Assembly: GCA_030647555.1 (NCBI GenBank)
Contig: JAUSJG010000015.1
Coordinates: 1 to 40,998 of the forward strand
Origin: a bacterium
GTDB taxonomy: Bacteria; Patescibacteriota; Andersenbacteria; UBA10190; CAIZMI01
Length of the DNA: 40,998 nucleotides
Direction: 5' to 3'
The first letter of the stretch is position 1. Each line of letters starts with the position of its first letter. The position numbers and the translations under genes are program-made. Below, in pieces: positions 13,827-21,111 of the stretch. The notes beneath the pieces are model-generated. The model saw only the letters and a program-made list of their open reading frames with translations. It ran no database searches and was not told the origin of the DNA.

Positions 13827-15061
13827 AATGATTTTATTGGAAATGAAACATAAAAAGTTGAGCCTTTTCCTTCACCTGCAGATGTAAACCAAATCTTCCC
13901 ACCGTTGGAGTTAATATATTGTTTTGCAATAAACATCCCCAAACCGGATGAAGCTTCGGGGTGTCGCAACACATTTGATGCGCGATATAATTTTTGAAAA
14001 ATCATCTGCTGTTCGCCTTCGGGAATACCTGCGCCGTCATCTGTTACTTCTAAAACAATATCATTATTTTTGCTCACCAATTTAACCATGACGCGCGACT
14101 TGGCATATTTTATCGCATTATTAACAACATTCGTAACTGCTTCGTGAATCAACAATTGATCAACAAAAATATTATCGTTACCGTTAAATTTATTAAACGT
14201 TAAATCTACCTTATGTTGATTGCGGTATTTTTCCAAATCTTTTATCACTTGATCAACCAACAAATTCGCGGAAACATGTTGTGGTTTTGGATCCAAATCA
14301 CCTTCGTCAATAGCTTTTACATTCAAAAAACTTTCCACAAACATCCTTAGTTTAATTCCCACTTTTTCAATTTCTCCAATTATTTGATTAAATTCTTTTT
14401 TGTTGGCTTGTATATCCACTTCTTTCAGTAATTCAACGTTCCCTCGCAACGTTGCGATTGGCGTACGAAATTGGTGCGCAACAATATTAATCACTTCATT
14501 TTTTACCTGCTCCAGCGCGACTAGTCGCGAATATGCCTCAACATTATTTAAGGAAAGTGCCAAGGAATTAGCATAAGCCAGCGCCAATGCTTTCTCATCA
14601 AAATCAAAAACATGAGGTTTTTCATAATACAAGCTAATTGCCCCCAAAACATTGGCTAACGCCCGTAACGGCACCCCCATTACCGCACGCACCCCCATTT
14701 CCTCCAAGATTTTCTTTGCATTTTTTTTACTATAAAGAGGTGTATCGTTTAAATCTTCCGTCGTCCACGCCACTCCACTGTCAATGGCATACTTCACTTC
14801 CGGAAACTGATCAGCAGGAACAGCATCTTTGCAAAAAACACTCAAGTCGTCACTTAAGTCGTGACTATATTTGAGCGTAACTGTTTTCTCTTTACGATCA
14901 TAGAACCAAAGCGCTAACGCCTTAGCACCAAACAGTGTATGCAGTTTCGTCGAGAATAACGCTAATAATTGTTCTTGTGGCATGTCCACTGCTGTGAGAG
15001 AAGAAAGTTCTCCAAGTGCGATCAATCGATTGGCGAGCGGTATATTGTTATTATTTTCCAT
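13823..15061 (-). CDS. GAF-domain sensor histidine kinase
   Basis: A 412-residue soluble kinase. A GAF sensor domain spans about 27-175 (LLALFSTKLHTLFGAKALALWFYDR ... GVPLRALANVLGAISLYYEKPHVFDFDEKALALAYANSLALSL). The HisKA motif is AHQFRTPIATLRG with phosphorylated His196. The HATPase domain has the N box NNAIKYA (314-320), G1 DDGAGIP (341-347) and G2 SSGLGMFIAK (371-380). No membrane segments, so the signal is cytoplasmic. It lies between two receiver genes (15102-15491 upstream, 13452-13826 overlapping downstream) in one operon. Confidence 0.95.
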   Translation of the reverse strand: MENNNNIPLANRLIALGELSSLTAVDMPQEQLLALFSTKLHTLFGAKALALWFYDRKEKTVTLKYSHDLSDDLSVFCKDAVPADQFPEVKYAIDSGVAWTTEDLNDTPLYSKKNAKKILEEMGVRAVMGVPLRALANVLGAISLYYEKPHVFDFDEKALALAYANSLALSLNNVEAYSRLVALEQVKNEVINIVAHQFRTPIATLRGNVELLKEVDIQANKKEFNQIIGEIEKVGIKLRMFVESFLNVKAIDEGDLDPKPQHVSANLLVDQVIKDLEKYRNQHKVDLTFNKFNGNDNIFVDQLLIHEAVTNVVNNAIKYAKSRVMVKLVSKNNDIVLEVTDDGAGIPEGEQQMIFQKLYRASNVLRHPEASSGLGMFIAKQYINSNGGKIWFTSAGEGKGSTFYVSFPIKSL

Positions 15062-15101
15062 TTTTTTTCATAAACAAATTAAGTTAATTAATCACACCAT
15101 C

Positions 15102-15491
15102 CTACACGACCACTCCCACATTGACATATTTTTTCACCTCTTTCAATAATTCCGCCGGTAATATATCCGTCTTAAATAAAACATTTTTTGCTCCCAATGC
15201 CCTCGCTTCTTTTTCCATTCCATCAAATTGCGCGTTTGAAAGTAAAATCACCGGTCCATTTGGAAGTTCGGGCGATTCAACACTTAACCGACGAAGCACT
15301 CCCATCCCATCCAATTTAGGCATCAACAAATCAAGAAGAATCACTGCGTACCCCCCACCTCTCGCCTTTATCAATGCTTCTTCTCCATCTTGTGCCAAAT
15401 CAACCTCAAAACCCTTACGAGTAAGAATTATATTGTACATATCCCGTAACGCATCATCATCTTCAACCAAGAGAACTTTGCTTTGAGCCAT
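15102..15491 (-). CDS. Stand-alone response regulator receiver protein
   Basis: A 129-residue receiver with Asp11/Asp12 (LVEDDDALRDMY), phosphoacceptor Asp54 (LLDLLMPKLDG), Ser85 (ILLSNA) and Lys107 (LFKTD). It has no output domain. It is first in an operon with the GAF kinase (40-base gap) and a second receiver. It is much closer to the receiver at 26559-26948 than to its operon partner: both share LRDMY/LREMY, GGGY/QGGY, PNGPVI(L/V)LSNA and (R/S)LGAK, so these two are paralogs. Confidence 0.93.
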   Translation of the reverse strand: MAQSKVLLVEDDDALRDMYNIILTRKGFEVDLAQDGEEALIKARGGGYAVILLDLLMPKLDGMGVLRRLSVESPELPNGPVILLSNAQFDGMEKEARALGAKNVLFKTDILPAELLKEVKKYVNVGVVV

Positions 15492-15671
15492 AAATTAACA
15501 AAAAGATTAATGTTTAACCGAATTATGCCATTTTTGTGCACTAATTACATTTTAGCACGATAAACCGCCTTTGTTCCACAAATCTTGCCCCAGAAACTTG
15601 CTTCTTGTTTGAAAATTATCTATTCTGTTATAGTTCTGATTTCCGATATCTGACTTCCGACCTCTTCGCAT

Positions 15672-15727
15672 GGCCCTATCGTCTAACGGCTAGGACACGA
15701 GACTTTCATTCTCGTAATCGGGGTTCG
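15672..15727 (+). pseudogene. Broken tRNA-Glu (5' two thirds) interrupted in the T-loop
   Basis: Bases 15672-15727 are identical to the first 56 bases of the intact tRNA-Glu at 15819, including the TTC anticodon, up to GGGGTTCG of the T arm. A two-hairpin insertion follows (15728-15765), then GATTCCC, after which the sequence diverges and the 3' acceptor strand is missing. It cannot fold as a tRNA. Confidence 0.85.
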
Positions 15728-15765
15728 CCCGCCAACACGGCGGGCGCCCGCTGAAATAGCGGGCG
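15728..15765. repeat. Double-hairpin palindromic insertion in the tRNA-Glu copy
   Basis: CCCGCC-AACAC-GGCGGG (15728-15744) followed by CGCCCGCT-GAAAT-AGCGGGCG (15745-15765). It sits exactly between TTCG and ATTCC of the tRNA T-loop sequence. The G at 15765 may belong to either the repeat or the tRNA. Confidence 0.8.
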
Positions 15766-15818
15766 ATTCCCAAAGATGCACATTGATATTATAAACAGAA
15801 GAAGAAATATCCAACCAT

Positions 15819-15890
15819 GGCCCTATCGTCTAACGGCTAGGACACGAGACTTTCATTCTCGTAATCGGGGTTCGATTCCCCGTGGGGCTA
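15819..15890 (+). tRNA. tRNA-Glu (anticodon TTC)
   Basis: A 72-base cloverleaf: acceptor GGCCCTA / TGGGGCT, D arm with CTAACGGCTAGG, anticodon stem ACGAG/CTCGT around ACTTTCATT (TTC anticodon), T arm CGGGG-TTCGATT-CCCCG, discriminator A. CCA is not encoded. A terminator follows at 15893. Confidence 0.95.
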
Positions 15891-15892
15891 CA

Positions 15893-15935
15893 GATAAATA
15901 AAAACGACTCCTACATGGAGTTGTTTTTGTTTATC
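15893..15935. terminator. Terminator after tRNA-Glu, likely bidirectional
   Basis: Nineteen-base arms (GATAAATAAAAACGACTCC and GGAGTTGTTTTTGTTTATC) pair with two G-T wobbles around a 5-base loop; T-rich on the plus strand and A-rich on the left. Confidence 0.75.
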
Positions 15936-15943
15936 TTTCGTCG

Positions 15944-16080
15944 AACACGGGGAATTGAAGGGTATTCAAAAAATATGAACTGCTTCATATTTTTTGAAAC
16001 CCAGGCTTCGCAGGAGAAAATTTCCTTCGAGCAGCAGCGAGCGGAAATTTTTGGAGGCGAAGGATTCCCCGTGGGGCTAC
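15944..16080. repeat. Complex palindromic stretch ending in a copy of the tRNA-Glu 3' end
   Basis: Outer arms CACGGGGAAT / ATTCCCCGTG enclose a hairpin TTCAAAAAATATGAA / TTCATATTTTTTGAA (about 15963-16001) and a looser one with GAAAATTTCC / GGAAATTTTT. The last 18 bases (16063-16080) repeat exactly the tRNA 3' end at 15874-15891. A minor open frame here has no gene signals. Confidence 0.65.
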
Positions 16081-16114
16081 TCGAGATTTGTTTCGCTTAG
16101 CAAAACTACATAAT

Positions 16115-16163
16115 CACAAAAAAAACGGAAGGTGTTTAGGTAAACGATTACCTACCTTCCGTT
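16115..16163 (-). terminator. Rho-independent terminator of the multi-HTH gene
   Basis: Minus-strand stem: outer arms ACGGAAGGT / ACCTTCCGT (16125-16133, 16154-16162) and inner AGGTAA / TTACCT, then a run of eight T. It begins right at the stop codon. Confidence 0.85.
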
Positions 16164-17458
16164 CAACTTATTTTTTTCGGCCGTGAACAACCATTGCACC
16201 CGACAACCCGCCGAATCTCCTTCATCTCGCTCACCAGATAGAGTGTTATTGGTCGCCCTCGCCAGGTTCTGATTGCATCTTCCCTCACATTAACCATGTT
16301 ACGCTTTCTTAACCAGGACAGTTGCATGTTGCTGATACCGGCACACTTCGCCGCCAACCCCAACGTAAGCAACCCTGCTTCTTCCGAAAACAACCTTGCC
16401 GTAAGAGCGAGAAATACCTCCTTGTGCCAACCCTGCACAGACTGAAGTGTTGTTTCCTTGTCGACACAAACAGCGCGACGTCTAACATTCCGTTCTTTGA
16501 CGCAACTTTCCTTGTCGCAAACTTTTCTTGCAAGAGAACGCCTTCCTACAACAAAACCATCACCGCAAATCTCACAGGTGCATTTTCCCGTCACAAGCGG
16601 ATGACAGCGCAGTTTGGCAAGATTTTCCTCATCGATAACAAATGCACTCAACTCACTAGTGCTTCTCCGTTCAAAAACAACAACACCTGTTCTACAAAGT
16701 CGAGCAACTGTATTTTTTGAAACACCAAGTTCGGATGCGGCCTCGCTGATTGTCCAAACTTTTTTCTCCCTTTCATCCTTTCTTTGAAAAACTGATTCAC
16801 CATGAATACTTTTCACCTCCGAAATAAGCTGTCTCGCTCTCTCGCGAGTCACGTTAAAAGCTTCACCAATTTCTTTCAACGTTGCCGTGCGATTTACCAG
16901 GAGAATAATCGTCCTCACACGATCGCAATTGATATCCCGTACAGTCGACCTACCCGTTGTGCCTACACAAGACTGACGTTCTGTTACCGGTAACGGAAAG
17001 TATTTTTCTATTGTCGCGGTAGTCATACCCAAATCTTTCGCTACATCCGCCTCTGATAAACCCCGCGCCCGCAATACGGCAACTCTTAATTCTCGTTCCT
17101 GTTTTACTTCATCCGGCATAGGGGTTCTGCCGTATGATCTACGGACAATCCGCCCTTCCCTGATTAGTTTCATCGCAATCGCGCCAATTCTGAATCGAGA
17201 TTGTTTGAGTTTTTTGGCAATAGCTTTATTGCTTAAACCAGTCGCCCTCAACTCAACAACCCGCTTCTCCAACCTAGCTTCCCCTCTTTCTTTTTGTTCG
17301 CGAGTTTCAAATGGCTTCTTGTTGCCGGTCGCAATTTTACGAACCGTCTCAACAGAAATATCCATGATAACCGCGATTTCCCCAAATGACTCATTTAGTG
17401 CTTGTGCCACCCGAACCTGCATACGAGCGCTCAACGATTGTCGAGAGTTTTTTATCAT
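16163..17458 (-). CDS. Multi-helix-turn-helix DNA-binding protein with a zinc knuckle
   Basis: A 431-residue basic protein built of several predicted HTH units: about 18-42 (FGEIAVIMDISVETVRKIA), 66-92 (GLSNKAIAKKLKQSRFRIG), 125-152 (GLSEADVAKDLGMTTATIEKY), 190-214 (TLKEIGEAFNVTRERARQLI, very like sigma70 region 4) and 236-256 (ISEAASELGVSKNTVARL). A Cys cluster CTCEICGDGF...CDKESC (about 293-319) probably binds zinc, followed by another HTH-like segment near 365-390. No catalytic domain is seen. The start has GAGGTG 4 bases upstream. Its promoter overlaps a perfect inverted repeat, suggesting self-regulation. It could be a phage- or plasmid-derived regulator; I cannot name a family. Confidence 0.75.
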   Translation of the reverse strand: MIKNSRQSLSARMQVRVAQALNESFGEIAVIMDISVETVRKIATGNKKPFETREQKERGEARLEKRVVELRATGLSNKAIAKKLKQSRFRIGAIAMKLIREGRIVRRSYGRTPMPDEVKQERELRVAVLRARGLSEADVAKDLGMTTATIEKYFPLPVTERQSCVGTTGRSTVRDINCDRVRTIILLVNRTATLKEIGEAFNVTRERARQLISEVKSIHGESVFQRKDEREKKVWTISEAASELGVSKNTVARLCRTGVVVFERRSTSELSAFVIDEENLAKLRCHPLVTGKCTCEICGDGFVVGRRSLARKVCDKESCVKERNVRRRAVCVDKETTLQSVQGWHKEVFLALTARLFSEEAGLLTLGLAAKCAGISNMQLSWLRKRNMVNVREDAIRTWRGRPITLYLVSEMKEIRRVVGCNGCSRPKKIS

Positions 17459-17501
17459 ATTTCACCTCTTATTAAATTGTTACGGAGCATCACTATCAAC
17501 A

Positions 17502-17520
17502 CTAACTGACAATCAGTTAG
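17502..17520. promoter_or_regulatory. Operator-like perfect dyad
   Basis: CTAACTGA-CAA-TCAGTTAG, 8-base perfect arms, lying 9 bases after the -10 box and over the expected transcription start of the multi-HTH gene. Confidence 0.6.
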
Positions 17521-17528
17521 GACACACT

Positions 17529-17557
17529 ATTTAACCAAATGAGCCAATCAAAGTCAA
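17529..17557 (-). promoter_or_regulatory. Promoter of the multi-HTH gene
   Basis: Minus strand TTGACT (17552-17557), 17 bases, TTAAAT (17529-17534). Transcription would start inside the dyad 17502-17520. Confidence 0.55.
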
Positions 17558-17594
17558 CCCAAATTAGGTGATTATAAATCGATTATTTGAACCA

Positions 17595-18329
17595 CTAATT
17601 TTTTAGCGCAATTACCGCCGCAAACCGATTCGCATTTTTATCTCGTCGAAATGAATAATAGTCGGAACTACAGTGGTTACAAATACCTTCAATCTGGATA
17701 TTATCCTCGTTCACGCCGGTGCTCGTTAATTGCTCCTTATTGCTTGCCCAGAGATCAAAATAAATTCTATCATTTCGGTGAATAACGAACTGCGTTAATT
17801 TTGCCACCTCAGCCGCTAAAACAACTTCCTCTCCCACCTCAAAGCAATCAGGACCAATTGACGGACCGATTTCCGCGATAATATCTTTTGGATCGCAATC
17901 GTATTTTACAATCATTTTTTGGATAGTTTTTTCCAGAATATGTTTCATTGTGCCCTTCCAGCCCGCGTGCACCGCGCCGATAACTTTTTTTACCGGATCG
18001 TAAAGTAAAATCGGTACACAATCGGCCACCAAAATCATCAGGGTAATTTCAGGTAAATTGGTCAGCAACGCGTCTGTATCAGGAATGCCGGTATTAAAAT
18101 CTACACTACCCCGCCCAGCATCACTCTCGCGCACGATAAAAATATGATCACTATGTGTTTGTTGGCAAAATACGGCTTTTTCTAAAGCAAGTTTTTTTTC
18201 AGCAAATATCTGCTGACGATTTTTTAAACCCACCAAAATCCCCTGCTCGTCTTTGATAGAAAAACTACCATCCCCAACCTTGGTGATAAATACTCCGGCA
18301 CCATTATGTTCACTTATATTTTCAAGCAA
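17595..18329 (-). CDS. pgeF: Laccase-domain (PgeF/YfiH-type) protein
   Basis: About 244 residues of the multicopper-polyphenol-oxidase-domain family, characterised members of which are purine nucleoside phosphorylases. The metal-site motifs are present: CQQTHSDHI (His), VADCVPILLYD (Cys) and GAVHAGWKGT (His), plus EIGPSIGPDCFEVG and NHCSSDYYSFRRDK near the end. The frame runs to an ATG at 18407, but that prefix overlaps the previous gene and is unlike the family. TTG at 18327-18329 gives MLENISEHNGAGVFITKVGDG, the expected distance from the first conserved strand. This start is uncertain, as no Shine-Dalgarno is visible. Confidence 0.88.
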   Translation of the reverse strand: MLENISEHNGAGVFITKVGDGSFSIKDEQGILVGLKNRQQIFAEKKLALEKAVFCQQTHSDHIFIVRESDAGRGSVDFNTGIPDTDALLTNLPEITLMILVADCVPILLYDPVKKVIGAVHAGWKGTMKHILEKTIQKMIVKYDCDPKDIIAEIGPSIGPDCFEVGEEVVLAAEVAKLTQFVIHRNDRIYFDLWASNKEQLTSTGVNEDNIQIEGICNHCSSDYYSFRRDKNANRFAAVIALKN

Positions 18330-18357
18330 AAGATAACCGATAATAAAACTATTTAAT

Positions 18358-19458
18358 TCACGGTGCCACGCACGTACGCGACATAATATTACCCGTCCCT
18401 TGATCAATAGCGTTTACCACGGTGATTGAATCTGTTGCGTTGACGACTAGATTACCATCAACATCTAGCGGATTTACCTGGTTCTGCCACACTGCTCCCG
18501 TTTTAGTAATTGTCCGTGGAACACCGTCCAAATAGGCTTTTACTAAATTATCATCATCCGCCGTAAGTTTATTATCACCATTCACGTCCAAATATGGTTG
18601 TGGACAGGCTAAATCAAGACCACAAGTTTTTGGCGCGATATCACCGGCCCCATATAAATTGATTGCGTTCACAACAAGAGCTGAATCCATCGCCTCTACG
18701 ATATTGTTATTGTTCACATCTACTGGATTTAATTGGTTCTGCCACACTGCTCCCGTTTTAGTAATTGTCCGTGGAACACCGTCCAAATAGGCTTTTACTA
18801 AATTATCATCATCCGCCGTAAGTTTATTATCACCATTTACGTCAAGATATGACGATGGACATGGAAGATTAGCCCCTAAAACAGGAGGAGTCGGCGTGGC
18901 GGTTGACGTGGCAACTGGGGTGGCGGACGCTACAACTGGTGTAGGCGTAGGCGCACTATTCGTGCTCGAATTCGAACTGCCATAGCCTTTTTCAGGTTTC
19001 TCTCCTCCACCATCGGCAATAATCTCTGCCTTATTCACCAATAACGCCTTTTTGCCGACAACGACCTGTTTGCCATTACTATCTCTTCCGGTAATCTTGA
19101 TATACGCTTTTCCCAACACGTAATTGGCGGGTAACTGAAAATTCATTGTTTTATCCAGGACTTTGTAAGGAATCGGCCTACAAACAGTTATGAGTTTCAC
19201 GAGAGAACAAACCTCAATTTTATACACCGTTACACCTTTTACTGCCGGTAACGGCAAAGTTATCATTTCACCCTGTTTTACCGCCATACGCGGTGAATTT
19301 GCCTGCAAGACCAATGCCCCAAGATAATCGCTGAAAAACACGACAAAAACCAAAACTAGTGCCGCACCGATCCCCGCACCGACGGCATAAAAAACCTTCT
19401 TGATTAAAGTCTTATTTATCGTCGACCCACTGTCATTGGAAATATTATTCATTTTCAT
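18358..19458 (-). CDS. Membrane-anchored surface protein with two dockerin-like repeats
   Basis: A 366-residue protein. One membrane segment (about 16-45) and an Ala/Thr/Pro-rich linker (PTPTPVVASATPVATSTATPTPP) place the C-terminal half outside the cell. The first extracytoplasmic domain (about 50-150) looks beta-rich. Two dockerin type I-like modules follow, each beginning YLDVNGDNKLTADDDN and with a second calcium-loop motif (DVNNNNIVEAMDS, DVDGNLVVNATDS). Between the modules about 115 bases are almost identical (18479-18595 and 18731-18847). Dockerins bind cohesins; no cohesin is recognisable here. The promoter is TTTACA-17-TATAAT (19483-19511). Confidence 0.85.
   Translation of the reverse strand: MKMNNISNDSGSTINKTLIKKVFYAVGAGIGAALVLVFVVFFSDYLGALVLQANSPRMAVKQGEMITLPLPAVKGVTVYKIEVCSLVKLITVCRPIPYKVLDKTMNFQLPANYVLGKAYIKITGRDSNGKQVVVGKKALLVNKAEIIADGGGEKPEKGYGSSNSSTNSAPTPTPVVASATPVATSTATPTPPVLGANLPCPSSYLDVNGDNKLTADDDNLVKAYLDGVPRTITKTGAVWQNQLNPVDVNNNNIVEAMDSALVVNAINLYGAGDIAPKTCGLDLACPQPYLDVNGDNKLTADDDNLVKAYLDGVPRTITKTGAVWQNQVNPLDVDGNLVVNATDSITVVNAIDQGTGNIMSRTCVAP
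18479..18595. repeat. Direct repeat within the dockerin gene (copy 1; copy 2 at 18731-18847)
   Basis: Over 100 bases are near-identical between the two stretches, from the GGTTCTGCCACACTG words to the ACCATT(C/T)ACGTC words. It encodes YLDVNGDNKLTADDDN plus AYLDGVPRTITKTGAVWQNQ in each dockerin unit. The near-identity points to a recent duplication or gene conversion. Confidence 0.9.
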
Positions 19459-19482
19459 TTGTTAATGTTCGATGTTGACACT

Positions 19483-19511
19483 ATTATATTCTTTCTTAAA
19501 TGTGGTGTAAA
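19483..19511 (-). promoter_or_regulatory. Promoter of the dockerin-repeat gene
   Basis: Minus strand TTTACA (19506-19511), 17 bases, TATAAT (19483-19488); the leader is about 17 bases to ATG 19458. Confidence 0.65.
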
Positions 19512-19517
19512 CATGTC

Positions 19518-21041
19518 TCACTTCCGCCGATACAACTTTAACATATTCGACCGAAAACCGGTATTATTTGGCACTACAGCCACCAATTCCCAATCTTGAT
19601 TTAACAAGTTAATTAATTGATCGGCGTTACGAAAGTACGCGTAATCCGTTAGATGCTCCATTAAAAGCCACCTCACTTCCCCGTCTTGTATCGCAGACGA
19701 AACTTTTTCCCAGGGCGGCAAAAACAAATTTTTCTCATCTTCGGCAATAAAATCATACCGATACCACAATGGATGACTGATATTGAATAAGGTTTTATGA
19801 CCGGATAAATAAGGAACGACTGTCGCCGCGGTTAATACCGACTGGTCGCTTGGAATCAGGTTTTTCATCTCCAAGGCCATGGTTTCGGAAGCGTCAGCAG
19901 TAAACATGCCGGTCCAAGGAGCAGTAAAAACCGATACATAGCTCAAAACATTTAACACAACAAAACAAAGAACAACCAACACTTTAACAAGCAAAATATT
20001 TTGTTTCCAGATTTTTGAAATTACCCAGACACCCAAAACAGTGATCGGTACCAAAAAATCCGCAACGTAGTCAGGTAGAAACGTGGGCCAGGTGGCATAA
20101 AGCGCCGTAAGCGCAACAATCCACGAAACCCCCATTAACAGTAGATTACCAAACTTCCAATTTTTGAAATTGGTAAGTTTTAGAATTATCCCCGCAACCG
20201 CCAATAACACGATGACGACATGGGCCGTCGCAATTCGACCAAGAATTTTTATAGTATCAAGTATTGTTATACCCCAAATATTCACACTGGAGTCACCGGC
20301 AATCCGACTACCAATAATATGTGCATAACCACTGCCAAATAATTCGCCTAAACCAGAATAACCGTAAAGTTTCAGTATTAAAATCCCAAGCAGCAGTAAC
20401 ACCAAAACAGATCCAAAGCCGAACAACAAGAAAAATTTACGAATTGATATAATATTTTTCCGCTTCTGTAAAACCAACAACACCAACGGCACAAGCAACA
20501 CCAAATTAATCTTGCGTGAGCCTACAGCCAACGCAAATGATATCCCGCTCAATACAATCCACCAACCAAGTCTCTCCTTCCGAACAGCCCAAATAGCCAA
20601 CGCGATAGTAGTTGCCGCAAAAAAGCCGGCAATCGCTTCGGTATGCCCCAATCCTGTAAGCACGACCGGAGCAGAAAAAGTAAACCAAATAGTCGACGCC
20701 ATAATTAAATTCTTTTCAAGTCCATAGCGAACAATTATTAGCAAAGGAAGTAACGTCGCCAAACCAAATATTAACGATGTCACCCTCGCGGAAAAGAGAG
20801 ACCCGTTAGAAATAAAAGTAAATACAGTAAATAAAAGAATCGCGACCGGCGATTTCGTAACTACATCACCGCCCGGCAATTCCCCGCGCAAAATCGTTTT
20901 TGCGTCATAAAGATATGCCCCCTCATCATTCGTAAACGGCATATGAAACATAAAGTACAAACGCAACGCAAGTCCAATCGCGATCACACTCACTATCAGT
21001 CCAGTTTTTTTCCAATTTAATTCTTTCATTTCAATACTCAT
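19518..21041 (-). CDS. GT39/ArnT-like membrane glycosyltransferase
   Basis: A 507-residue integral membrane protein with about 11-12 hydrophobic segments. The first outside loop has the acidic motif MPFTNDEGAYLYDAKTILRGELPGGDVVTKSP, typical of the PMT/ArnT (GT-C) superfamily, which uses polyprenyl-phosphate sugars to modify lipids or surface proteins. The C-terminal ~110 residues form an external soluble domain (TMALEMKNLIPSDQSVL...DWELVAVVPNNTGFRSNMLKLYRR). It lies between genes for two anchored surface proteins, which are possible acceptors by context only. In-frame ATGs at codons 1 and 5 are both possible starts. Confidence 0.85.
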   Translation of the reverse strand: MSIEMKELNWKKTGLIVSVIAIGLALRLYFMFHMPFTNDEGAYLYDAKTILRGELPGGDVVTKSPVAILLFTVFTFISNGSLFSARVTSLIFGLATLLPLLIIVRYGLEKNLIMASTIWFTFSAPVVLTGLGHTEAIAGFFAATTIALAIWAVRKERLGWWIVLSGISFALAVGSRKINLVLLVPLVLLVLQKRKNIISIRKFFLLFGFGSVLVLLLLGILILKLYGYSGLGELFGSGYAHIIGSRIAGDSSVNIWGITILDTIKILGRIATAHVVIVLLAVAGIILKLTNFKNWKFGNLLLMGVSWIVALTALYATWPTFLPDYVADFLVPITVLGVWVISKIWKQNILLVKVLVVLCFVVLNVLSYVSVFTAPWTGMFTADASETMALEMKNLIPSDQSVLTAATVVPYLSGHKTLFNISHPLWYRYDFIAEDEKNLFLPPWEKVSSAIQDGEVRWLLMEHLTDYAYFRNADQLINLLNQDWELVAVVPNNTGFRSNMLKLYRRK

Positions 21042-21061
21042 TAGTATGCTTTGACTTTACC

Positions 21062-21100
21062 TAAAAACAAAACGACTCCCCGCAACGGGAGCCGTTTTTT
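21062..21100 (-). terminator. Terminator of the beta-propeller-like protein gene
   Basis: Arms AACGACTCCC / GGGAGCCGTT (21071-21080, 21087-21096) with one mismatch, flanked by an A-rich left side (T-rich on the minus strand) and a T-run on the right; it may work in both directions. Confidence 0.75.
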
Positions 21101-21111
21101 TATATATCTTT

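Noticed and set aside
15944-16080. Short plus-strand frame starting near 15882 across the tRNA and its downstream palindromes
   Set aside because: It begins inside the tRNA gene and reads through hairpins; no coding signal supports it.
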